NCBI GenBank assembly: GCA_017632495.1
Contig: JAGBRG010000035.1
Span: 1 to 6,542 of the forward strand
Source: Spirochaetales bacterium
GTDB taxonomy: Bacteria > Spirochaetota > Spirochaetia > Sphaerochaetales > Sphaerochaetaceae
Direction of reading: 5' to 3'
DNA: 6,542 nucleotides
In this document: piece by piece, positions 1-5,843 of the stretch
Position numbering within the stretch: the first letter of the stretch is position 1
How the letters are laid out: each line of letters starts with the position of its first letter
The notes under the pieces: generated by a model
What the model saw: only the letters and a program-made list of their open reading frames with translations
Databases searched by the model: none
Told to the model about the DNA's origin: nothing
Translations under genes and position numbers: made by a program

Positions 1-294
1 AGAATGGAGAGAACCCGTGAGTTCGATGACAACGGAAAGGTCATCTCAACCCGCGAGACCCTGCAGATCGGCTTCACCGTCGACGAGAGAGTCACTTCCG
101 GATTCTACTTCATCAAATCAATGGCCATGCTTCAGGATTTCATGGACGATCCATCGCTTCTTGAAAAGGTCCCCGAAATTCCAAGAGACACAATGACAAA
201 GGCCGAGTTCAAGGCCTTCATGAAAGAGCAGAAAAAGCAGAAGAAACTTCAGAAAAAGGCTGCCAAGAAAGCCTCAAAGGAAGCTCATTCTTGA
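1..294 (+). CDS. Partial 2-oxoacid dehydrogenase E2-like (CAT-fold) acyltransferase homologue, C-terminal end
   Basis: The frame is open from base 1, so the 5' part lies outside the window and the ATG at 4 is probably internal. About 97 residues are visible. The stretch around IGFTVDERVTSGFYF, followed by a helix and DDPSLLE, matches the end of the catalytic domain of E2 acyltransferases and chloramphenicol acetyltransferase, where the pattern is DHRxxDG, then a helix, then a dPxlLl ending. The normally catalytic His is Glu here (DER) and the usual Asp before Gly is Ser, so ordinary acyl transfer by this motif is doubtful. Lipoyl-less 'E2-like' proteins with DER motifs are annotated in anaerobic bacteria, their role being unknown to me. 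The last 31 residues form a tail with 12 lysines and no arginine. The gene converges on rsmE and overlaps it by 21 nt. The family call is moderately sure; the function is not known. Confidence 0.6.
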   Translation, partial: RMERTREFDDNGKVISTRETLQIGFTVDERVTSGFYFIKSMAMLQDFMDDPSLLEKVPEIPRDTMTKAEFKAFMKEQKKQKKLQKKAAKKASKEAHS

Positions 295-996
295 AAGAAG
301 AACGGCAATGCCTGCGCTGCAGGCTGTCTCCGTTCTGAGAACCCTTGAGCCTAAGAGCATAGGACTGTACCCGTTATCGGAAAACAGCTTTCTCTCCCTG
401 TCCGACCATCCGCGCTCGGGTCCTATTGCCAAAACCGCATAGGGCCCGATTTTTGCCTGACTTAAGGCCGTGGCTCCCACAACGTTATCCAGCATCACAA
501 ACGATGTACCTTCAGGGCTTGTCTGGGAAGCCATCTTTACAGCTCCGAAAGCTGTTTCTGCAAAAAGAACCTCGGGTATTCCCGCATGGGATGACTGCAT
601 TGCACCGTCAAGAAGGAAATCCCTGTACTCGCCCGTCTTGTAAAGATTGCTGGAAAGATAGGATTTCTCGCCCGTGTCAGAACCGCAGAGGATTATCCTT
701 CCCACACCCAGGCTCACGGCCTCACGCAGGATTCTCTTCATGCAGATAGGCCTTACCTGAGCGCACAGAAGTGTCACGGGATACAGTGACGGGACACAGG
801 TCTGGACATAGTCAAAGTGAACACCATCGCCGTCTATGGCTTTAATCGTAGCCTCGCCTTCGCTCTGATTGACTATGCCCATGCGGAAGGTATCTCCTTC
901 CTTGAGCTTAAGAACAGAGACTATGTGCTGAGCCCTTTCATCAGACAGAGGAATCAGGTTCCCTTCGGGCATGCTGTAAAACAGTATGATGTTCAT
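274..996 (-). CDS. rsmE: 16S rRNA (uracil1498-N3)-methyltransferase RsmE
   Basis: The 240-residue product has the usual length for RsmE, a SPOUT-class enzyme that uses S-adenosylmethionine to methylate N3 of U1498 in 16S rRNA of the 30S subunit. The N-terminal part (about 1–70) resembles the PUA-like RNA-binding domain, with a segment like RAQHIVSVLKLKEGD. The C-terminal SPOUT domain shows the knot signatures IGPERGW (191–197) and LGSRVLRTETA (215–225). The usual EQSxR segment is altered to MQSSHAGIPEV near 133–143, a mild oddity. The ATG at 996 fits the family N-terminus, but there is no Shine-Dalgarno site; a -10-like box sits seven bases upstream. The gene is divergent from the solute-binding protein gene (69 bp apart), and its 3' end overlaps the convergent E2-like gene. 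It looks monocistronic in this window. Confidence 0.93.
   Translation of the reverse strand: MNIILFYSMPEGNLIPLSDERAQHIVSVLKLKEGDTFRMGIVNQSEGEATIKAIDGDGVHFDYVQTCVPSLYPVTLLCAQVRPICMKRILREAVSLGVGRIILCGSDTGEKSYLSSNLYKTGEYRDFLLDGAMQSSHAGIPEVLFAETAFGAVKMASQTSPEGTSFVMLDNVVGATALSQAKIGPYAVLAIGPERGWSDRERKLFSDNGYSPMLLGSRVLRTETACSAGIAVLLSRMSFL
301..334. repeat. Inverted repeat (hairpin) just after the E2-like stop codon
   Basis: GCCTGC (310–315) pairs perfectly with GCAGGC (319–324) across a 3 nt loop. An outer arm AACGG (301–305) pairs with CCGTT (330–334) around a small asymmetric internal loop. It starts six bases after the E2-like stop codon, where a terminator or 3' stabilising stem would be expected, but no T-run follows on the + strand. 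On the - strand it lies within the last codons of rsmE, so the symmetry may be a by-product of coding (residues around ETACSAGIAV). A role in ending or protecting the E2-like mRNA is possible but unproven. Confidence 0.35.
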
Positions 997-1003
997 GAGA
1001 AAG

Positions 1004-1032
1004 ATGATATCACAAAGCAGACGTGTTGATAA
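1004..1032 (-). promoter_or_regulatory. Putative rsmE promoter, near-leaderless
   Basis: Read on the - strand, TTATCA (1032–1027, 4/6 match to -35) is followed after 17 bp by TATCAT (1009–1004, 5/6 match to -10). The expected transcription start is about 997, one base before the rsmE ATG, which fits the missing Shine-Dalgarno site. The -35 overlaps that of the divergent promoter. Predicted by eye only. Confidence 0.45.
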
Positions 1033-1054
1033 CTAAGTCTTATTGTTATAAAAT
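1026..1054 (+). promoter_or_regulatory. Putative promoter of the solute-binding protein gene
   Basis: TTGATA (1026–1031, 5/6 match to -35) and TAAAAT (1049–1054, 5/6 match to -10) are separated by 17 bp. The expected start is near 1061, leaving about 5 nt before the ATG at 1066 and no room for a ribosome-binding site; none is seen. An alternative -10, TATAAA at 1047–1052, would have a short 15 bp spacer. Confidence 0.5.
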
Positions 1055-1065
1055 CCAATAGATTT

Positions 1066-2502
1066 ATGAGAAAAATGCTGCTTACGGTCATGGCCGTTTT
1101 GGCTCTGGCCTTCCTATGCTTTCCGCTTGCTGCTCAGTCCCAGGGCGAGAAGCTTACAATCCTCATTGACCCGGGAAAGGATGCGATAATCCTCAATCCC
1201 TATACTGCATCGGACAGCAACAGCATCATCATTATGCAGAACCTCTACGACGGTCTTTTTGAGTATGACCCCGTCACAAGCGAGCCCCGTCCCGCCCTTG
1301 CCTCTTCCTATGAGGTTTCACAAGACAGCCTTGAATGGACATTCCACATCAGGGATGCGAAGTTTTCGGACGGAAGCTCAATCACAGCAAAGACATTCGA
1401 AGAGTCCTGGAACTACATGTCAGGCGGCCCTCTTTCAAGCAACCTTGACTTTGTAGCCCGCCTTTCCGACGGAAAGCTTGATATCAGCACTCCTGATGAT
1501 ATGACCTTGGTCGTAAGGCTCAGGTATGCGGTTCCATATCTTCCCAGCCTCCTCTGCCAGCCCTGTCTTGCCGCCATCAAGGACACCACGTCCTACAGCG
1601 GAGCATTCACGCTGGCAAGCCAGTCGGATGAGGAGATAAAGCTCAGACGCAACCGCAACTACTGGGATGAGGTGAATCTGGAACTTGTGGACATAAAGCT
1701 GGGATCTGCGGATTCAGAGGCATTCTTAAACGGCAAGATTCAGTGGTCCATGGCACCGATAGAGAATGCTGCGGACTACATGGTTCTTTCAAAGCTCTAT
1801 GCCACTACATTCTTCTACTTCAGTTCCCAAAAAGGAGCCTACTCTGACGAGAACATCAGAAAAGCCCTTATCGAAGTAATCCCATGGGACATCATCAGGG
1901 GTCTTCAGGGAAGTCTGATGGAGACTTCGTCCATTGTTCCTGACAGCGGAATCTCTGCACAACTTGACACAGACATTCTGGATCTTCTGGAAAAAGGCGG
2001 CTATCCCTACGGAGAAAAGCAGCTTCCGATGATTTCCATGGCCGTAACACGCGGAGCCCAGAATGCGGCTGTTGCCGAGTTCATAGCATCACTTTGGTCA
2101 AAGACTCTCGGAATAACCGTGACTTTAAACACCGTCCCAATGACTCTGTTTGCATCGATTCCACAGGAAAATCCGTACGACTTTTGCTCCATCACATGGA
2201 TCGGTGATTACTTTGACCCAATGGCCTTCCTGCAGCTCTTTTCCACAGACAGCTCATTTAACCTTGCCAACTTCTCAAATCAGAGCTACGACAATCTCCT
2301 GAGACTTGCCGCAAATGCAGCTGACGATATTTCCAGAAAGGATATCCTTCTTCAGGCGGAGCAGGTTCTTCTTGACTCAGGCGTGGTCATTCCCATGTCC
2401 ACCGCTTTTGCGACCAACTTCGTAAGACGTGACATGATAACCGGCTGGGAAGCAAACCCGCTGGATATCCACCTCTTCAAGACAATTTCATATATTCATT
2501 AA
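1066..2502 (+). CDS. Exported ABC transporter solute-binding protein, family 5 (peptide/OppA-like)
   Basis: The 478-residue product starts with a Sec signal peptide: MRKM, a hydrophobic core to about residue 20, then PLAAQSQ with a plausible signal peptidase I site near 22–26. A Cys in AFLC lacks a normal lipobox, so lipoprotein anchoring is less likely. The mature part matches the SBP_bac_5 fold: NPYTASDSN and NLYDGLFEYDP near the start, LEWTFHIRDAKFSDG around 90–105, and a late WIGDYFDPMAFLQLF segment followed by N and YDNLL, typical of oligopeptide/dipeptide binders. It would capture peptides or a related solute outside the membrane and deliver it to an ABC permease. No permease or ATPase gene adjoins it, so it is an orphan here, and the substrate cannot be told. 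There is no ribosome-binding site at the ATG. Its stop overlaps the convergent ispF stop by 4 nt. Confidence 0.9.
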   Translation: MRKMLLTVMAVLALAFLCFPLAAQSQGEKLTILIDPGKDAIILNPYTASDSNSIIIMQNLYDGLFEYDPVTSEPRPALASSYEVSQDSLEWTFHIRDAKFSDGSSITAKTFEESWNYMSGGPLSSNLDFVARLSDGKLDISTPDDMTLVVRLRYAVPYLPSLLCQPCLAAIKDTTSYSGAFTLASQSDEEIKLRRNRNYWDEVNLELVDIKLGSADSEAFLNGKIQWSMAPIENAADYMVLSKLYATTFFYFSSQKGAYSDENIRKALIEVIPWDIIRGLQGSLMETSSIVPDSGISAQLDTDILDLLEKGGYPYGEKQLPMISMAVTRGAQNAAVAEFIASLWSKTLGITVTLNTVPMTLFASIPQENPYDFCSITWIGDYFDPMAFLQLFSTDSSFNLANFSNQSYDNLLRLAANAADDISRKDILLQAEQVLLDSGVVIPMSTAFATNFVRRDMITGWEANPLDIHLFKTISYIH

Positions 2503-2972
2503 TCAACAAGACAGATTGCCTGACACACAACGGCATCGCCGCTTCCAAGCTCGCCCAGCATGTGCTCGGCCGTCTTGGCTTTTACGCTGAAGCAGTCCTC
2601 TGAAATGCCCAGAAGATTTGCCATGCAACGGCGGATCTCATCCTTGTATGGGCCGAGTTTGGGACTCTGAAGGATAACAGTGGTATCGATATTGACAATC
2701 CTAAAGCCCTTGGATCTTACATTTTCCATGACAGTAGAAAGAAGCACCTTAGAGGAGATTCCCTTGTACTTTGGGTCCGTGTCGGGAAAAAGAGTCCCTA
2801 TGTCTCCAAGGCCGCATGCGCCCAGAATCGAGTCGATGACAGCATGAATCAGAGCATCGCCGTCAGAATACCCGAGGCATCCTTTTTTGCTTTCAATGCT
2901 GACTCCGCCCAGAATAAGGGGCCTTCCTTCAACAAGGGCATGGATATCCCATCCTGTTCCGATTCTGCTCAC
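2499..2972 (-). CDS. ispF: 2-C-methyl-D-erythritol 2,4-cyclodiphosphate synthase IspF
   Basis: IspF catalyses the fifth step of the MEP pathway in the cytoplasm, closing CDP-methylerythritol 2-phosphate to the cyclodiphosphate with loss of CMP. The 157-residue length is normal for this trimeric zinc enzyme. The metal ligands are present as D9 and H11 (in GTGWDIH) and H43 (in DALIHA). The signature GLGDIGTLFPDTDP (54–67) is intact, and the late Thr and Glu of the KATTTE-type motif are kept as KAKTAE. Position 35, in GYSDGD, is Tyr where E. coli has His34. The start is GTG at 2972, supported by an AAGGAGG site 4 nt upstream and by the 4 nt overlap with the ispD stop, which implies translational coupling. 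It is the last gene of carD–ispD–ispF; no terminator is visible before the convergent gene. Confidence 0.95.
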   Translation of the reverse strand: MSRIGTGWDIHALVEGRPLILGGVSIESKKGCLGYSDGDALIHAVIDSILGACGLGDIGTLFPDTDPKYKGISSKVLLSTVMENVRSKGFRIVNIDTTVILQSPKLGPYKDEIRRCMANLLGISEDCFSVKAKTAEHMLGELGSGDAVVCQAICLVD

Positions 2973-3652
2973 AAGCCCTCCTTGAGATCCGATGCATAGG
3001 TGATCTTTCTGTTGTTCGAATCGCCCTGGACAAAGCCGATCTTTCCGCCGGCGTCCATGAAGATTTCAGTGTCATCCGTATAGGCCTTATCAGCCTTGGC
3101 AGATAGATGTGCCTTGTAGATTTCAGGGAACCTGAAGACCTGCGGAGTCTGGACTGTGCAGACCCCGTCGCGGGGGATTCTTCCGCACATAAGGCCATTT
3201 TCATCAACTTTTACAAGAGTATCGGTCACCCTGATGCACGGGCATGAGCCTCCGATATCCTCTGCAGTTTTCAGGCAGTTTTCAATGAGGTCCTTTGTGA
3301 TAAAGGGCCTGGCTCCGTCATGGATGCTCACAAGGTCGATTTCGGTCTTGCTTTCATACAGATACTTAAGTGCGTTGAACACGGACTGCTGGCGGGTCTC
3401 TCCGCCCCGGACAAAGACAATGTCATGATTAATGTCGGAAAGAAGCTTTCTGGTCGCTTCAAGATCGCCCTCTCTGTAAGTCACAATCACGGATACAAGG
3501 CCATCGATCTGTAAAAAGGGTTTGATGGCACAGCCCAGGACGCTGGAAGAGCCCAGGGCCATGAACTCCTTCTTGAGGTTTGAGCCCGAGGACATGTTGA
3601 ATCTCTGAGAGGAACCTGCTGCCGTGATTATGGCTGAAAAGCGCAGTGACAT
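2969..3652 (-). CDS. ispD: 2-C-methyl-D-erythritol 4-phosphate cytidylyltransferase IspD
   Basis: IspD joins CTP and methylerythritol 4-phosphate to give CDP-methylerythritol, the third step of the MEP isoprenoid pathway. The 227 residues match the family length. The glycine-rich CTP-binding loop is AAGSSQRF (11–18), with R17 the likely counterpart of the catalytic Arg, and the essential Lys is in KKEF (27–30). Other signatures follow in order: GGETRQQSV (83–91), IHDGARPF (110–117), QTPQVFR (168–174), YTDD (191–194) and NRKIT (214–218), the last with the substrate-binding Lys. The ATG lies directly after the carD TAA with no gap, and a GGAG ribosome site sits 6 nt upstream inside the carD end. 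Its stop overlaps the ispF GTG. It is not fused to IspF, unlike the bifunctional IspDF of Treponema pallidum as I recall it. Confidence 0.95.
   Translation of the reverse strand: MSLRFSAIITAAGSSQRFNMSSGSNLKKEFMALGSSSVLGCAIKPFLQIDGLVSVIVTYREGDLEATRKLLSDINHDIVFVRGGETRQQSVFNALKYLYESKTEIDLVSIHDGARPFITKDLIENCLKTAEDIGGSCPCIRVTDTLVKVDENGLMCGRIPRDGVCTVQTPQVFRFPEIYKAHLSAKADKAYTDDTEIFMDAGGKIGFVQGDSNNRKITYASDLKEGL
2977..2983 (-). promoter_or_regulatory. Strong Shine-Dalgarno site for ispF
   Basis: On the - strand the sequence is AAGGAGG, a full match to the anti-Shine-Dalgarno core, 4 nt before GTG at 2972. It is embedded in the last codons of ispD (Lys-Glu-Gly) and decides the GTG start. Confidence 0.85.
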
Positions 3653-4153
3653 TTACTTCTCCAGATGGGAGAAGATGGTCTTCTCTATTTCCTTCTTGTC
3701 CTTGCCGAGCGAATAGGAGCACTCGTCTATCAGAAGGCTCAGGGCATTGTCATAGAGCTTTCTTTCCTGGACAGGAAGCTCCTTGACCTTGCTTCTGTGA
3801 TACAGACCCTGCACAACTTTTGCGATTGAGAAGATGGAGCCTTCCTTAATCAGATCAACGTTCATCTGATAGCGTGCCTTCCAGTCTACGGACACAGGCT
3901 CATACTTGCTGGAGATGCTGTCCAGGGCCTTCATGGCGTCACCGTCGGAAACAATTGCACGGACTCCAGATTCAGAAACCTTCTGTACCGGAATACTGAC
4001 TGTCATGTCCGACATATCAATGTAAATCACGTAATACAGAACAGGTACATCCCTGACTACACGCTCCCTGATGTCCTTAATGACACCCACTCCCTGCAGG
4101 GGATAGACAACGTGTTCACCTATGTGGAACTGCGCCTTTTCTTCTGAATTCAT
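3653..4153 (-). CDS. carD: CarD/CdnL-family RNA polymerase-binding transcription regulator
   Basis: The 166-residue product has the two-domain layout of CarD/CdnL proteins. Residues about 9–68 form the Tudor-like RNA polymerase interaction domain (FHIGEHVVYPLQGVGVI, then a strand pair ending SIPVQKV), which binds the beta subunit. Residues about 85–166 form the helical DNA-contacting domain, with W91 in DWKARYQMN matching the Trp (W85 in Mycobacterium tuberculosis CarD) that props open the minor groove at promoters. Such proteins stabilise open complexes, often at rRNA and housekeeping promoters. The frame is open further upstream to 4297, but that extension has no homology and overlaps malQ; the ATG at 4153 fits the family and is preceded by a consensus -10. 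It heads the carD–ispD–ispF operon. Confidence 0.92.
   Translation of the reverse strand: MNSEEKAQFHIGEHVVYPLQGVGVIKDIRERVVRDVPVLYYVIYIDMSDMTVSIPVQKVSESGVRAIVSDGDAMKALDSISSKYEPVSVDWKARYQMNVDLIKEGSIFSIAKVVQGLYHRSKVKELPVQERKLYDNALSLLIDECSYSLGKDKKEIEKTIFSHLEK
3659..3662 (-). promoter_or_regulatory. Shine-Dalgarno site for ispD within the carD end
   Basis: GGAG on the - strand lies 6 nt before the ispD ATG and overlaps the final Leu-Glu codons of carD, supporting the start at 3652 and coupled translation of the pair. Confidence 0.7.
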
Positions 4154-4159
4154 ATCTTT

Positions 4160-4188
4160 ATTATAGCCGAAATTAAGCCTGTGAACAA
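4160..4188 (-). promoter_or_regulatory. Predicted promoter of the carD–ispD–ispF operon, leaderless
   Basis: On the - strand TTGTTC (4188–4183, 4/6 match to -35) and a perfect TATAAT (4165–4160) are spaced by 17 bp. Only six bases separate the -10 from the carD ATG, so the expected start is the A of ATG itself at 4153. No Shine-Dalgarno site is present. This is the best-looking promoter in the window. Confidence 0.65.
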
Positions 4189-4195
4189 GCAAGGA

Positions 4196-4239
4196 TTGTA
4201 GAAAAAAAAAGCTCCATGCGCTATAGTATGTCGGAAGGT
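4196..4239 (+). promoter_or_regulatory. Possible malQ promoter and ribosome-binding site
   Basis: TATAGT (4222–4227, 5/6 match to -10) lies downstream of a nine-A tract (4202–4210). The only -35-like word, TTGTAG at 4196–4201, leaves a long 20 bp spacer, so the -35 is doubtful. GGAAGGT (4233–4239) is a good Shine-Dalgarno site 5 nt before the ATG. Expected initiation near 4234 would place that site at the very 5' end of the mRNA. The region is shared back to back with the carD promoter. Confidence 0.4.
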
Positions 4240-4244
4240 AAACA

Positions 4245-5750
4245 ATGGCTAAAAATATATTGGAAACAAGACACTGCGGTGTATTGATGCACCCCACATC
4301 ATTTCCGTCTCCGTTCGGAATCGGAGATCTGGGTTCTGAAGCAAGACAGATTCTGAAGATGCTTGCAGACTCGAAGGTGACCCTCTGGCAGATTCTGCCC
4401 CTGGGACCAACAGGCTACGGAGACAGCCCCTACTCGGCAAGATCCACCTTTGCAGGAAACGAGCTTCTGATAGACGTCAGGTCTCTTGGAAAGCTCTGCG
4501 GCGAGCAGGCTCTGGCAAAAAGCATCTCGGACCCCGAGAACAGGTGCACAGGACGTGTCGATTATCCCTGGGTATATGAGAACAAAATGCCCCTTCTGAA
4601 GGAGTTTGCATCGCTATTCATAAACGGCAGTGCTCCGAAAGCAGATTATGAGGCCTTCTGCAAGAAGAACGCCTGGTGGCTTGACGACTATGCCCTGTAT
4701 CAGGCACTGGTGCATGAATTCAATGACTCACGCTGGTATCTGTGGGAAGACGATCTTAAACTCAGAAAGAAGACAGCTCTTACCAAGTGGACCAAGAAGC
4801 TTTCCAAGGAAATTGAAATCTACAAGGTTCTCCAGTTCTTCTTCTACAGCCAGTGGGACGACCTTCACGAGTATGCCAACTCTCTTGGCATCAGCATCAT
4901 CGGAGACATCCCAATCTATGTCGCAGGTGACAGCGTGGATGCCTGGACGCACAACGAGCTCTTCAAGATTGATGAAAACGGAATGCAGACAGCACAGGCA
5001 GGCTGTCCTCCAGATGCTTTCTCTGAAGACGGACAGCTTTGGGGCAACCCCGTCTATGACTGGGATGTCCACAGAAAGGACGACTTTGCCTGGTGGAGAA
5101 AGCGCATGGAGATGACCCTGAACCAGGTCGATATCGTCAGAATCGACCATTTCAGAGGCTTTGAATCCTACTGGGAGGTCCCTGCAGGCGACAAGACCGC
5201 AAGAAACGGAAAGTGGGTTGCGGGCCCAGGCATGGATCTTCTGAAGCATTTCCAGAAAATGAACGTCATAGGCGAAGACCTTGGTGTGCTGACTCCTGAA
5301 GTGAAACAGATGCAGAAGAAAAGCGGCTTTCCAGGTATGAAGGTTCTTCAGTTCGCCTGGGATTTCTATGATGGAAAGTTCAACACGGAAAACGCCTACC
5401 TTCCTCACAACTGCGAGAAAAACAGCGTGGCTTATACGGGAACTCATGACAACCAGACCACCCGTGGTTGGTACGGCAGCCTTCCGGACAACTACAAGGA
5501 CTATGTCAGACGCTACTTCCAGAGCCCTGATGATGACATTGTCTGGCAGATGATACGCGGCGTCATCTCAAGCGTGGCAAACACCGCAATCATCCCGATG
5601 CAGGACATCATGGGCCTTGATGACAGCGCCAGAATGAACCTTCCGGCATCGGTTGGAAGCGCAAACTGGTCATGGCGTTATGACCCTTCGCAGATGCAAA
5701 GCTGGATGATGGACAGACTGCGCGAGATGATTGAAATCTACGGACGCTGA
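4245..5750 (+). CDS. malQ: 4-alpha-glucanotransferase (amylomaltase, GH77) MalQ
   Basis: MalQ is a cytoplasmic enzyme that moves alpha-1,4-glucan segments between maltodextrins, releasing glucose and building longer chains for maltose or glycogen metabolism. The 501 residues are the typical length of the compact bacterial type. The GH77 landmarks run in order: GVLMHPTSFPSPFGIGDLG (12–30), WQILPLGPTGYGDSPY (48–63), the 250s-loop region AGCPPDAFSEDGQLWGNP (252–269), nucleophile D301 in RIDHFRG, acid/base E344 in GEDLG, and D402 in THDN. All three catalytic acids are present. The end, SVGSANWSWRY, is also typical. The ATG has a good ribosome site. The gene is divergent from carD (91 bp) and has no other glycan gene beside it in the window; nothing in the sequence shows maltose-type control. 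Confidence 0.97.
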   Translation: MAKNILETRHCGVLMHPTSFPSPFGIGDLGSEARQILKMLADSKVTLWQILPLGPTGYGDSPYSARSTFAGNELLIDVRSLGKLCGEQALAKSISDPENRCTGRVDYPWVYENKMPLLKEFASLFINGSAPKADYEAFCKKNAWWLDDYALYQALVHEFNDSRWYLWEDDLKLRKKTALTKWTKKLSKEIEIYKVLQFFFYSQWDDLHEYANSLGISIIGDIPIYVAGDSVDAWTHNELFKIDENGMQTAQAGCPPDAFSEDGQLWGNPVYDWDVHRKDDFAWWRKRMEMTLNQVDIVRIDHFRGFESYWEVPAGDKTARNGKWVAGPGMDLLKHFQKMNVIGEDLGVLTPEVKQMQKKSGFPGMKVLQFAWDFYDGKFNTENAYLPHNCEKNSVAYTGTHDNQTTRGWYGSLPDNYKDYVRRYFQSPDDDIVWQMIRGVISSVANTAIIPMQDIMGLDDSARMNLPASVGSANWSWRYDPSQMQSWMMDRLREMIEIYGR

Positions 5751-5765
5751 GTTTGTTGCCTTTCG

Positions 5766-5794
5766 TTGCATAGAGGTACAAATCTAACTATATT
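5766..5794 (+). promoter_or_regulatory. Possible promoter for xpt–guaA
   Basis: TTGCAT (5766–5771, 3/6) and TATATT (5789–5794, 5/6 match to -10) are 17 bp apart, giving a start near 5801 and a 43 nt A-rich leader. A perfect -35, TTGACA, sits at 5810–5815, but the matching -10 position (5833–5838, AAGACT) is poor; if used, it would start transcription at the xpt ATG. No clear ribosome-binding site precedes xpt. The 93 bp gap holds no convincing malQ terminator or purine riboswitch. Confidence 0.3.
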
Positions 5795-5843
5795 TTTCAG
5801 TCACCTTAATTGACAAAAAAAGCTAAAAATTCAAGACTAAATT

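Noticed and set aside
301..334. Rho-independent terminator for the E2-like gene
   Set aside because: The stem is good but no T-run follows on the + strand; on the - strand it would cut rsmE before its stop codon. Kept only as an inverted repeat.
426..749. Open frame on the + strand inside rsmE
   Set aside because: It is opposite a clear RsmE sequence, with a proline- and arginine-rich translation typical of a non-coding shadow frame.
1108..1128. Lipoprotein signal in the solute-binding protein
   Set aside because: The only Cys near the signal peptide is in AFLC followed by more hydrophobic residues, which does not fit a lipobox; signal peptidase I cleavage fits better, though spirochaete lipoboxes are loose.
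4154..4297. N-terminal extension of carD with a hydrophobic stretch that could look like a membrane segment
   Set aside because: It is absent from the CarD family, overlaps the malQ 5' end, and lies upstream of a consensus promoter that places the mRNA start at the ATG at 4153.
4728..5447. Long open frame (239 codons) on the - strand inside malQ
   Set aside because: It is wholly antisense to a clear GH77 gene with all catalytic residues, has no recognisable domain, and is explained by malQ codon bias.
5751..5843. Purine riboswitch or intrinsic terminator between malQ and xpt
   Set aside because: No three-way junction pattern with the conserved purine-aptamer loops and no GC-rich hairpin followed by a T-run could be found by eye.
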